A DNA stretch of 31,941 nucleotides, from IMG/VR virus record IMGVR_UViG_3300030117_006269, positions 1 to 31,941 of that record; one strand, written 5' to 3'. The notes under the pieces were generated by a model. It worked only from the letters and a program-made list of their open reading frames with translations. It had not been told where the DNA came from and made no database searches. This document shows positions 13,652 through 21,170 of this stretch, piece by piece. Made by a program: the position numbers and the translations under genes. How positions within the stretch are numbered: the first letter of the stretch is position 1; each line of letters begins with the position of its first letter. Source of the stretch: a virus.

Positions 13652-13940
13652 TAGAATTAGTGATAAAACAAGTTTAAATATCAGTTTGCCTATGATTATA
13701 CAAGTGGTTGGATTTATTTCTGCTATGGTTTGGGGATATAGTCAGCTTACTACTAGAATGTCTTTTGTTGAAAATGAAGCCAATAGAAATACACAAACAA
13801 TTAAAGAAATTAAAGATTTACAAGATGCACCTATACCAAGTGATATAAAACAAGATACAAGATTAGATTATTTAGAAGCAAATATCAGAAATAATAATGA
13901 TGATATAGAGTACATTAAAAGAAGGATGTTTAGTGAATGA
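13635..13940 (+). CDS. Single-TM coiled-coil protein in the lysis cassette
   Basis: 101 residues. TM at about 18-35 (LPMIIQVVGFISAMVWGYSQ), then a long charged helix (RNTQTIKEIKDLQ ... RLDYLEANIRNNNDDIEYIK). It overlaps the two-TM gene by 17 bases; the start may be the first ATG or the one three codons later. Topology fits a spanin-like or accessory holin subunit. No lipobox is seen. Confidence 0.55.
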   Translation: MTKMNNRISDKTSLNISLPMIIQVVGFISAMVWGYSQLTTRMSFVENEANRNTQTIKEIKDLQDAPIPSDIKQDTRLDYLEANIRNNNDDIEYIKRRMFSE

Positions 13941-14236
13941 CAGATGAAGCTATAAAATTAGTGCAAGAATTAGGTTTTCCTATTGCAATAGCTGTAGCAT
14001 CTATGGGGATGTTAGCATGGGTTATGAGGTATATTTTAAAAGACAAGGTTGAAGGAACACTAAATCGCTTTGATACACGCCATGATCATTTGTTAAAAGA
14101 ATTAGATGAAGTAAAAAAAGAAATGCATCTGCGTTTTGATCAGGAAAGAGATGATACAGAAAAGATTAAAAAGTGGTGTAGTGAAATAAAATCAGATTTA
14201 AAAGTTTATATAGACTTAACAATGAAAGGTAAATAA
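13937..14236 (+). CDS. Holin-like protein 2 (TM plus coiled coil)
   Basis: 99 residues. TM at about 13-34 (GFPIAIAVASMGMLAWVMRY), then a coiled coil (HLLKELDEVKKEMHLRFDQE). Same architecture as the protein at 12963-13244 and a similar N-terminus, so likely a diverged duplicate. ATGA overlap upstream, TAATG overlap downstream. Confidence 0.6.
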   Translation: MTDEAIKLVQELGFPIAIAVASMGMLAWVMRYILKDKVEGTLNRFDTRHDHLLKELDEVKKEMHLRFDQERDDTEKIKKWCSEIKSDLKVYIDLTMKGK

Positions 14237-14436
14237 TGAAAGCATTAGTTAAAGCAATAAAAGGTATGGCTATTAATATGGTTATAGGTCAATTAGAAGC
14301 TAATAAAAAAGAATTAGCTAAAAACATAGCATCTAAAGTGGAAATTCCATTTGTCAAAGAAAAGGATGAAATTGCACTTGCAGAAGGAATTTTATCAGCA
14401 TTAAAAGAACTTATTGAGGATATGAATAAAAAGTGA
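14236..14436 (+). CDS. Small helical protein in the lysis cassette
   Basis: 66 residues, mostly amphipathic helix: ALVKAIKGMAINMVIGQLEA, then AKNIASKVEIPFVKEKDEIA. No true TM segment but membrane-surface binding is possible. TAATG and TGATG overlaps with both neighbours. Function unknown. Confidence 0.55.
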   Translation: MKALVKAIKGMAINMVIGQLEANKKELAKNIASKVEIPFVKEKDEIALAEGILSALKELIEDMNKK

Positions 14437-14654
14437 TGTCTGCTTCTTTTATGCCTATGGTTTTAAAGTATGTGATGCCTAAAATTACAGATCACATTAT
14501 GAAAGTATTTAAATTAGATAAAATGCTTAAATACATGGAGTTGCCTAATGATGCAGATTTAGCAGCAGAAAAGGCTTTAAAAAAATGTGAAGATATGCAA
14601 TATGAGATTGATGCTATGAAGCAATTAATAAAAGATTTAGATAAAAAAATATGA
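14436..14654 (+). CDS. Small helical protein in the lysis cassette
   Basis: 72 residues from the ATG at 14436; a GTG one codon earlier is also possible. Met-rich N-terminus (SASFMPMVLKYVMPKITDHI), then an acidic/Lys coiled coil (AEKALKKCEDMQYEIDAMKQ). It resembles the preceding 66-aa protein in charge pattern. ATGA overlap to the fibre-like gene. Confidence 0.55.
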   Translation: MSASFMPMVLKYVMPKITDHIMKVFKLDKMLKYMELPNDADLAAEKALKKCEDMQYEIDAMKQLIKDLDKKI

Positions 14655-15499
14655 ATGATTTAACCTTGCAAAACACTATAGATGAAAATTTAAGACCTGT
14701 TAAATCAGGTGATAAAGTTTCAGCCCTTGAAATATCTACAGAAAAAGTAAGGGTAAAAGATTTAGAGGTATTAGGTTCTACAGAAGGTGTATCTGCATCA
14801 GATAGCACCAAACTACCTTTAGCAGGTGGAACTATGAGTGGTAATGTAGATTTTGGTGATAATGATATTACAAATGTAGATTCATTAGATACTGATAAGT
14901 TTAGTATAGCAGGTGGTTCTGAAATGACATCATTAGCAGGATCAGCAGTATCAGATAATTCTAATGCAGTAATACCATCTAATAGAACAGTAAAAACATA
15001 TGTAGATTCACTTGGTGGTCAAATAATAGGATATACATATTTACAGCCAACAGATGTACATGTAACACATGAAATACAAAACAGCTTAACTGTAGAATCA
15101 TCTACACATCAAATAACATTTAATACTCCTCCAAGTGAAAAGGTAGAGATTGAGTTAAGCTGTTTTATCAATGTATCATCTACAGATACTAATATTGATG
15201 TAGGATTAAGTGATAATAGCACTTACAATTCAGTAGGGCAACAATTTGAGTATGATTTTAGTGGTGTTTATTTTACAGATGATGAAGTAGATGATGATAT
15301 GCTAACTGTAAAATGGGTTTTAGAAGCATCTCAATTAGCTACTGTAGGTGCTAGTAATACATTTTATGTAGGTTTTTCAACAGCAGGTGTTACTAAAACA
15401 GCTTATTTATCTTATGGATTAAGAAGCACACATAGTGTATCACATCCACCATTTATTTTAAAAGCAACAAGTTTACCATCATCAATTTATACAGGATAA
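14651..15499 (+). CDS. Tail fibre-like structural protein
   Basis: 282 residues. LPLAGGTMSGNVDFGDNDIT (55-74) is the repeat found in many phage tail-fibre shafts, followed by N-R-T-V-K-T-Y-V-D-S (about 111-120), also typical of fibre stalks. The C-terminal ~150 residues are Thr/Ser/Val-rich beta sequence, likely a receptor-binding or decoration domain. Its place after lysis genes and before connector genes is unusual for a fibre. ATGA-coupled to the previous small gene. Confidence 0.65.
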   Translation: MNDLTLQNTIDENLRPVKSGDKVSALEISTEKVRVKDLEVLGSTEGVSASDSTKLPLAGGTMSGNVDFGDNDITNVDSLDTDKFSIAGGSEMTSLAGSAVSDNSNAVIPSNRTVKTYVDSLGGQIIGYTYLQPTDVHVTHEIQNSLTVESSTHQITFNTPPSEKVEIELSCFINVSSTDTNIDVGLSDNSTYNSVGQQFEYDFSGVYFTDDEVDDDMLTVKWVLEASQLATVGASNTFYVGFSTAGVTKTAYLSYGLRSTHSVSHPPFILKATSLPSSIYTG

Positions 15500-15503
15500 T
15501 TAT

Positions 15504-16289
15504 ATGCCAACATTTCAAGGAAATCCATTAGCAAACTTTTACAAAAGAATAATGCAAGTTAGTCAATCTTCTAATACAGGATTTGATAACTCTAGCAGAA
15601 TTATAGAATCAGGTGATGGTGTATCAAGTGCAGTAGCCATAGGTAAAGCAGGATTAAGTGTAAAGCCAACTAGCACAGCATTAGATGCTACAGGTAATTT
15701 TAATGTGCAGACAGCAGGTGGTGATCAGATATTACAAGCTAACACAACAGATTCTACTGTAAAAGCAGGTGCATCATTAGCAAATGTGCTTACAATGCAC
15801 AAATCTATGGGAACTTATGACCTTACGCCAACAGCAGGCTACCATTATCCACTTGTAGCAAATAACATGCATTTTGAAACAGCATTAGCAGCAGACAATG
15901 CTTTTGGAAATGGAACTGATCCCTCAACAACATTAGATGTTAATGGGCTTACTGCACAAGAAGATGCAGTAGCATATTATTGGTTTATTCAACACAACAT
16001 TACATTAGATGCTATAAGATTTTTAGTTACAGCAGATGGAAGTGTTACAACCAACATGCATTTATTAAGTTATACATTAGATACAAGTTCAAATCATGGA
16101 GATTTATCAGCAGGTGTAGTTTGTGCTAGTGGAACTGCATCAGCTACAGCAACAACTATAAAAACAGGAACTATGACACTAGATTCAGCAAATATAGATA
16201 GTGGAAAAGTTGTTATAGCATTTATAGAAAATGCAACAGATACAAGTGATGTATCTATAAATTTAGATGTTTATTACCATATTAGATAA
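15504..16289 (+). CDS. Virion surface or fibre-like protein
   Basis: 261 residues, low in charge and rich in Ala/Thr/Ser/Gly: an N-terminal PLANFYKRIMQVSQSSNTGF segment, GDGVSSAVAIGKAGLSV, and a C-terminal beta-rich domain (ITLDAIRFLVTADGSVTTNM ... KVVIAFIENATDTSD). It resembles trimeric fibre or head-decoration proteins of environmental phages. Four bases separate it from the previous gene. Function by context only. Confidence 0.55.
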   Translation: MPTFQGNPLANFYKRIMQVSQSSNTGFDNSSRIIESGDGVSSAVAIGKAGLSVKPTSTALDATGNFNVQTAGGDQILQANTTDSTVKAGASLANVLTMHKSMGTYDLTPTAGYHYPLVANNMHFETALAADNAFGNGTDPSTTLDVNGLTAQEDAVAYYWFIQHNITLDAIRFLVTADGSVTTNMHLLSYTLDTSSNHGDLSAGVVCASGTASATATTIKTGTMTLDSANIDSGKVVIAFIENATDTSDVSINLDVYYHIR

Positions 16290-16298
16290 GGAGAAGAA

Positions 16299-17822
16299 AT
16301 GCCAAGCTTTACAACAACAACAAGTATAACAACAGGAAGGGGAGATACTTTAACTGCAACAAAAACAGGTGAGTATGAAGATGTTTTTAATGTAAGGCAA
16401 GAATGTGATAATGTTAATGGTTTTATTACATTGGTGCTTGGTGGTTCAAAAGGTCAATCTGTTTTAGAAGATTGTAAAACATTGATAATTAAAAACACAG
16501 GTATAGTGTCTGCTGAAGTTCAAATAAAATCAGAGCAATGGTCACAAGGAACTCCTGATACTAATACAGATGGATCAGGTGGTGTTTCACATCAAACATT
16601 TTTACTAGCTGTTGGTGATTATATGATGCTACCAAATTTTAGGCAAATAAACTATGGCTCTACTGATGGTTCAGGTGCAAATGCTTATCAACTTACAAAC
16701 CAAGCACCTGATTCTAATATGTATGTTGCAGTTAATAACCCTGCAGGTGGTGATGCACAATTAGTTGCAGAAGCTATTGATGGAACAGAAACAGAAATAG
16801 ATGTAGATGATGCAGATTTTTTTAAAGTAGGTGATTTAATAAGAGTAGAAAATGAAATAATGGAAGTAGAAAGTATAAGTTCTGATACACTTACAGTAAT
16901 AAGAGGAACACATGGATCAGCTAAAGCATCACATTCTGATAATACTGCAATTAGATTTCCATTCTTTAATGCTTATGCAGACTTTGATAAGTTTTCTACT
17001 GCACAAACAGATGCATCAGGTAGATTTAAAGCTATGAACTTTTTTGGTTATGGTAGAACTGAAGGTGAAGCAGATGGAATTGTAGCAGGTTCAGTTTCAG
17101 GCAAGTTTTATGAAGCAGGGTATCAAGAACTAGGGTTATCAGGGATAACAGCATCAACATCTACAGGTTTAGATGCATCAACTGCTTATGCTTTTGATAT
17201 AGCAGTAGATGGTGGATCAGATCATACACTAACATTTACAACAGATTCTTCTAATGGTAATTTTGGTGGTGTAAATGGATTAATACAAAAGATTCAAGCA
17301 GCACTAGATGCACAATTTTATACAACAAGTTCTAATCTTTTAAATAAAAAAGTTTTTGTTGGTATAGTAGATGGTGATATAAGATTTACATCAGGACAAC
17401 ATTTATCAACATCAGCAATATCAATAACTGCACCTGCAAGTGGAACTACACCTTTTGGAGTTGGTGCTATTAGTATGGCTGTAGGTGATATAGAAGCTGC
17501 TATTCCTGCAAAATTACCTGTAGATACAATAAATGATAAAAGATCAAATGTATCAGTTCCAAATACTACTGCATTTTTTTATGATGATGGTCATGGTAAT
17601 ATAGTAGGTGCATGCACAGGAACAATAAATTATGAAACAGGTGCTATAGATTTGCAAGGCTGTCCACCTAATGCAAACTTTGTTGTAGATGCTAATTATG
17701 GATCAGCACATTCAGGTGGTAATGAATATGCTAATACAGTAGGTAATAGCTTGGTTTCAGTAGCAGGAAGAAGCGTTAATAGTAAAATTAATGCAATAGT
17801 AGAAGTAATAGGATTAAAGTAA
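16299..17822 (+). CDS. Large virion structural protein with an embedded surface module
   Basis: 507 residues, almost all beta-rich and low in Lys. N-terminal domain (1-150) of FTTTTSITTGRGDTLTATKT type; residues 156-220 carry a small module (KVGDLIRVENEIMEV ... TVIRGTHGSAKASHSDNTAI) that recurs in the connector protein at 18776; the C-terminal half has repeated Gly/Ser/Thr strands (VDGGSDHTLTFTTDSSNGNF). Probably a fibre, decoration or whisker protein. GGAGAAGA precedes the ATG. Confidence 0.55.
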   Translation: MPSFTTTTSITTGRGDTLTATKTGEYEDVFNVRQECDNVNGFITLVLGGSKGQSVLEDCKTLIIKNTGIVSAEVQIKSEQWSQGTPDTNTDGSGGVSHQTFLLAVGDYMMLPNFRQINYGSTDGSGANAYQLTNQAPDSNMYVAVNNPAGGDAQLVAEAIDGTETEIDVDDADFFKVGDLIRVENEIMEVESISSDTLTVIRGTHGSAKASHSDNTAIRFPFFNAYADFDKFSTAQTDASGRFKAMNFFGYGRTEGEADGIVAGSVSGKFYEAGYQELGLSGITASTSTGLDASTAYAFDIAVDGGSDHTLTFTTDSSNGNFGGVNGLIQKIQAALDAQFYTTSSNLLNKKVFVGIVDGDIRFTSGQHLSTSAISITAPASGTTPFGVGAISMAVGDIEAAIPAKLPVDTINDKRSNVSVPNTTAFFYDDGHGNIVGACTGTINYETGAIDLQGCPPNANFVVDANYGSAHSGGNEYANTVGNSLVSVAGRSVNSKINAIVEVIGLK

Positions 17823-17831
17823 GGAGTAAAT

Positions 17832-17906
17832 ATGAAAAAAGGTATGGGTTACGGCAAGAAAAAAAAGAAAATGACTAAAAAGAAAAAACGTAGAAGGAGT
17901 TATTAA
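17832..17906 (+). CDS. 24-aa ultra-basic peptide
   Basis: Begins MKKGMGYG and continues with Lys and Arg runs to KKRRRSY: 14 of 24 residues are Lys/Arg, none acidic. TAAGGAGTAAAT is a consensus ribosome site, and its own last codons carry AAGGAG for the next gene, whose ATG follows the stop codon directly. Too short for automated callers, but the initiation signal and context support it. Likely binds nucleic acid or an acidic protein surface. Confidence 0.6.
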   Translation: MKKGMGYGKKKKKMTKKKKRRRSY

Positions 17907-18092
17907 ATGCCTAAAACATCTTATGTAAAAGGTGTTAGCATGGCAGGTTTGACAACTAGGCAAAAATCATCTATGCGTAGACACAAAAATCATCATACTG
18001 CAAAACATCTTAAAGCTATGGTAGCTGCTATGAGAAAAGGAAAAACTTTTACACAATCTCATAAAATGGCAATGAAAAAAGTAGGTAGGTGA
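17907..18092 (+). CDS. Small basic His-rich protein, 61 aa
   Basis: 16 Lys/Arg, five His and no acidic residue. Core GLTTRQKSSMRRHKNHHTAK then HLKAMVAAMRKGKTFTQSHK, two likely amphipathic basic helices; the G-K-T-F-x-Q-S-H-x2-A tail is common in small phage proteins of this kind. AGAAGGAG precedes the ATG. Second gene of the basic island. Confidence 0.65.
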   Translation: MPKTSYVKGVSMAGLTTRQKSSMRRHKNHHTAKHLKAMVAAMRKGKTFTQSHKMAMKKVGR

Positions 18093-18093
18093 A

Positions 18094-18351
18094 ATGGCTA
18101 AATATCAAGGCAGATCAGTTAGATTAAATAAGCCTAGCAGAATTACCAAAGGTCAAGCAGGCTATGGTCGTAAAAAGTTTAAAGTATTTGTAAAGTCAGG
18201 CTCAAAAGTAAAAAAAGTTATGTTTGGCGATCCAAATATGCGAATTAAAAAATCTAGTCCTGCTAGAAGAAAATCATTTAGAGCAAGGCACAGATGTGCT
18301 ACTGCAACAGATAAAACAACAGCAAGATATTGGTCGTGTAAAAAATGGTAA
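18094..18351 (+). CDS. Small basic protein with RARH...RYWSC motif, 85 aa
   Basis: N-terminal basic part, then VMFGDPNMRIKKSSPARRKS (42-61) and FRARHRC ... TTARYWSCKKW. I recognise this as a widespread unnamed phage protein type whose usual form has a Cys after RARH and a C-terminal YWSC, a possible metal or disulfide pair (C68 and C82). Only two acidic residues. It overlaps the next gene by 7 bases. Function unknown; often near head genes in other phages. Confidence 0.75.
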   Translation: MAKYQGRSVRLNKPSRITKGQAGYGRKKFKVFVKSGSKVKKVMFGDPNMRIKKSSPARRKSFRARHRCATATDKTTARYWSCKKW

Positions 18352-18530
18352 AAAGAAGAAAAAAAAGCACAGTTAATAAAGCAGGTAATTATACAAAACC
18401 TGCTATGAGAAGAAGATTGTTTTACAGAATAAAAGCAGGCAGTAAAGGTGGTAGAGCAGGTCAATGGAGTGCTAGAAAAGCACAAATGTTGGCAAGAGCA
18501 TATAAAAAAGCAGGTGGAGGTTACAGGTAA
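18345..18530 (+). CDS. Small basic protein with GQWSARKAQ motif, 61 aa
   Basis: No acidic residue at all. NKAGNYTKPAMRRRLFYRIK and GSKGGRAGQWSARKAQMLAR followed by YKKAGGGY match another common unnamed phage family (the usual form is K-A-G-x-W-S-A-R-K-A-Q-x-L-A with a GGGY end). Overlaps both neighbours. Likely nucleic-acid binding by charge. Confidence 0.75.
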   Translation: MVKRRKKSTVNKAGNYTKPAMRRRLFYRIKAGSKGGRAGQWSARKAQMLARAYKKAGGGYR

Positions 18531-18775
18531 TGGCACTTAAAAAATCACAGAGATCGTTAAAAAAATGGACTAAACAAGATTGGGGCTATCTGACTAAAGG
18601 CGATGAAAAAAAGCCTAGATCAAAAAGAGGTAGATATTTGCCAAAATCTGTAAGAACTTCATTGACTAAAAGTCAAAAAGCTTATGAAAATAGAAAAAAA
18701 AGAGCTGCTAGCAGGAGTGGCAAACAAAGAGCAAGTTATTCAAAAAAAGTTAGAAGAAAAATGAGAGGTAAATAA
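18530..18775 (+). CDS. Small basic protein with KKWTKQ and RYLP motifs, 81 aa
   Basis: SLKKWTKQDWGYLTKGDEKK and R-G-R-Y-L-P-K-S-V-R resemble a third widespread unnamed phage type (LKKWTxQxW ... GxRYLP). The C-terminus is a Lys/Arg/Ser run (KRAASRSGKQRASYSKKVRR) like a histone tail. It ends exactly before the connector gene ATG. Last gene of the basic island. Confidence 0.75.
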   Translation: MALKKSQRSLKKWTKQDWGYLTKGDEKKPRSKRGRYLPKSVRTSLTKSQKAYENRKKRAASRSGKQRASYSKKVRRKMRGK

Positions 18776-20011
18776 ATGGCTACTGCACCAATATATTGCA
18801 CGCATAAAGAACTTAAAAGAGTGTATCCTAATATAGATGCATTTGATACTAAAACTCCTATTTATGGTTGGGAATTAGGATTTACAGATGCCTATGATTC
18901 TACTATAGATATATATTATGCTAATAATACAGGATTAGTAACTGATTTATTTTGGGATGGTGCAAAGCTACCAAAGCTTAAATTAGTAGATAGTGATACT
19001 TCTAACAGAACTACATTAGGTGGTTCAATGGATGAAGATGCAGTTACAATGACAGTAGGCTCATCTACAGGACTTGCAACAGGTGATATTATAAAAGTAA
19101 ATGATGAATATATGATTATTACATCAATAGATAGTGGAACAGTAATAGGTGTAACTGCTGTAGCTAGGGGTATGTTTGGAACTACTGCTGTAAAACATGT
19201 TATAGGTAGTGGTGTAAAGCTTATAGTAGATGCAAGTGAAAGCATACAAGATGCAAGTTCAGCTTCTGATGGTGCTACTTTTTTTTATGATGCACTATTA
19301 GATTTGTGTGTAATTTTTGTAGATACTAAAAATCCTGCTGATTATTTAATAGAGGCAGGAGAAAATTTTAGTAGCATGGTTACGCAGGTTAGAACAGATG
19401 CAAGTAGATATTTAGATAGTAAGCTTGATCCTAATTTGCCTCGTGAACAGCTAAAAGATAAAAGTGGTAATTTTGATTACATGATTATTCGTAGCACGGC
19501 ACTAATCGCAGCAGCTTTTCTTATTCGTTCTACTGATCCAACAAATGCAACTGCTACTGCTCTTATGGAAGAAGCACAAGGAAATATTGATGCCCTTAAT
19601 GATGGCAAAGCTGCCTTATCTTGGCAAACTACTCGTGATGCTTCTCGTGGCATTATAAGAGATGTAACCTACACAGATGGTAAAATTAGACCTGTAGATA
19701 CAAGAGGTATGTGGAATGGTACTTTTGATTTGGTAAAGGTGCAAATAATTACAGGTGGCGTGCTAGGAACTGCAACCTATTCAGTATTTACTAAAAATTC
19801 AGATACATTAAAAACTAATCAGGTAGTAACTGCAGAAAAAATAAATGGCGACTATCAGCCTTTAGCAGGTGGATTACAGATTAGGTTTGCAGGTGAAACA
19901 GATACAACGGAAGCAGCTGCAAATGATGAATGGGAAATAGAAGTTATGGGTGCAACTGAACATATTGATGCTTCAGGTGTAAAAAGCGTAAATAATTCTA
20001 GGTGGCTGTAA
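18776..20011 (+). CDS. Head-tail connector-like protein with inserted module
   Basis: 411 residues. The start (IYCTHKELKRVYPNIDAF) and a later helical part (VRTDASRYLDSKLDPNLP ... MIIRSTALIAAAFLIRSTD, ALMEEAQGNIDALNDGKAAL) resemble DUF1320/gp6-type connector proteins, which are normally ~150 residues. Here residues about 85-150 insert the module also seen in the 507-aa protein (GDIIKVNDEYMIITSI ... ARGMFGTTAVKH), and a C-terminal beta domain is added. It probably sits at the neck. Overlaps the next gene by 10 bases. Confidence 0.6.
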   Translation: MATAPIYCTHKELKRVYPNIDAFDTKTPIYGWELGFTDAYDSTIDIYYANNTGLVTDLFWDGAKLPKLKLVDSDTSNRTTLGGSMDEDAVTMTVGSSTGLATGDIIKVNDEYMIITSIDSGTVIGVTAVARGMFGTTAVKHVIGSGVKLIVDASESIQDASSASDGATFFYDALLDLCVIFVDTKNPADYLIEAGENFSSMVTQVRTDASRYLDSKLDPNLPREQLKDKSGNFDYMIIRSTALIAAAFLIRSTDPTNATATALMEEAQGNIDALNDGKAALSWQTTRDASRGIIRDVTYTDGKIRPVDTRGMWNGTFDLVKVQIITGGVLGTATYSVFTKNSDTLKTNQVVTAEKINGDYQPLAGGLQIRFAGETDTTEAAANDEWEIEVMGATEHIDASGVKSVNNSRWL

Positions 20012-20436
20012 CATTTGTAAATAATTGGAAGAATATTGCCGACAAGCTCCAAAATAAATTTAGAGCTGAATTTGGCAACACCATGTCAGTTTATATTGGT
20101 GAAGGCGAATATAGTGGAAACCAATTTCTTAAAATCATACCTACCACAAATGAAATTTTAGAAAGATATGTTCATGCAGAATTAAGACAATATAATTTTC
20201 AATTAGTATATTATTTTATGGATGCCAACATAAAAAAAAGTGCATTAACACAGATGTTTCGTGTTTTATCAAGAATAGAATCCCTAATTGCTCAAAATAG
20301 AAACTTAACTTTAGCTGATAGTACAGAATCTATAAGTGGCAGAATTACAGATTATGAAATTATAGAAGGCGAAGAAGGATTTGAATATTTAGTTGAAATG
20401 AATTTTAATTGTCTACATCTAGGAAATATTAGCTAA
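20002..20436 (+). CDS. Tail completion protein-like, copy A
   Basis: 144 residues, GTG start at 20002 inside the end of the connector gene. It is a paralogue of the next gene: both begin (A/S)VTF-x-NNW, share GNQ-x-L-x-I-x-P, a RQ-x5-YF section, KKS-x3-Q-x2-R-x-LSR-x-E, a TL-x-D element and EYLV-x3-(F/Y)-x-CLH near the end. Position between connector and tail tube suggests a tail terminator or neck role. Confidence 0.65.
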   Translation: MAVTFVNNWKNIADKLQNKFRAEFGNTMSVYIGEGEYSGNQFLKIIPTTNEILERYVHAELRQYNFQLVYYFMDANIKKSALTQMFRVLSRIESLIAQNRNLTLADSTESISGRITDYEIIEGEEGFEYLVEMNFNCLHLGNIS

Positions 20437-20870
20437 TGTCAGTAACTTTTACCAATAATTGGGATAACGTGCTAAATAAACTAGAAAGCATTGTTAAAAC
20501 AGAGTTTAAATCTACTTTAAAAACATATCGTGGATTAGGAAATGTTATGGAAGGCAATCAATATTTAAGAATATCTCCTGTTGGTAGTGAGCTAATTGAT
20601 TATTCAGATAATTTAGAAACAAGACAATTTTCTATTGATTTATTTTTATATTTTAAAATAATTAATGCTAAAAAAAGTGATACAGATCAAGTTTTACGCA
20701 TTTTGTCAAGATTGGAAACTATTATAGGCAATAATATCACAATGACATTATCAGATAATACAGTAGCTTATAATTGCAGAATAGAATCTTCTGAATTAGA
20801 CACAACTAATCCTGAAGAATATTTAGTTAATTTAGATTATAAGTGTTTGCATCAAAATAGTAGTGCATAA
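20436..20870 (+). CDS. Tail completion protein-like, copy B
   Basis: 144 residues, the same length as copy A and aligned without large gaps. Differences concentrate in the middle (YRGLGNVMEGNQYLRISP), while the aromatic core is kept. TAATG overlap with copy A. Ring proteins at the head-tail junction sometimes occur as related pairs; a hetero-oligomer or subfunctionalised duplicate is plausible but unproven. Confidence 0.65.
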   Translation: MSVTFTNNWDNVLNKLESIVKTEFKSTLKTYRGLGNVMEGNQYLRISPVGSELIDYSDNLETRQFSIDLFLYFKIINAKKSDTDQVLRILSRLETIIGNNITMTLSDNTVAYNCRIESSELDTTNPEEYLVNLDYKCLHQNSSA

Positions 20871-20900
20871 TAAATAAAATAATAGAATTAAATAGTATAT

Positions 20901-20951
20901 GTTAATTAACTTAAAGTATTGGTTTAAATAAAAAAACAGGACTTTGTCCTG
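20901..20951 (-). terminator. Palindrome and antisense-oriented terminator before the tail genes
   Basis: GTTAATTAAC (20901-20910) is a perfect 10-bp palindrome. CAGGAC (20937-20942), loop TTT, GTCCTG (20946-20951) forms a tight hairpin that on the minus strand is followed by a run of seven T, a textbook rho-independent terminator, though all nearby genes are rightward. On the + strand there is no U tract. Confidence 0.55.
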
Positions 20952-20975
20952 CTATTGTGCTATACAGGAGAATTT

Positions 20976-21170
20976 ATGAAGATAAAATTAAAAGATAAAG
21001 AGAAACCAATCAGTTTAAATTCAGGATGGTGTTTTATGAACACAGGTTTTGATTTAAATGTTTTAGAAAAAATTAATTTAGGAAAAATGGTTGAGGTTGA
21101 TAAAATACCAAAGCCTGCATCAGAATTAGTTGAGCAAGTTAAAAAAACAAAAAAGAAAGGAGTTAAATAA
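20976..21170 (+). CDS. Small protein before the tail tube gene
   Basis: 64 residues from the ATG at 20976, chosen because ACAGGAGAATTT precedes it; an ATG at 20955 lacks a ribosome site. MKIKLKDKEKPISLNSGWCF opens a small soluble protein with a Lys-rich end (VEQVKKTKKKGVK). No family recognised. TAATG overlap with the tail tube gene suggests a coupled tail function. Confidence 0.6.
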   Translation: MKIKLKDKEKPISLNSGWCFMNTGFDLNVLEKINLGKMVEVDKIPKPASELVEQVKKTKKKGVK

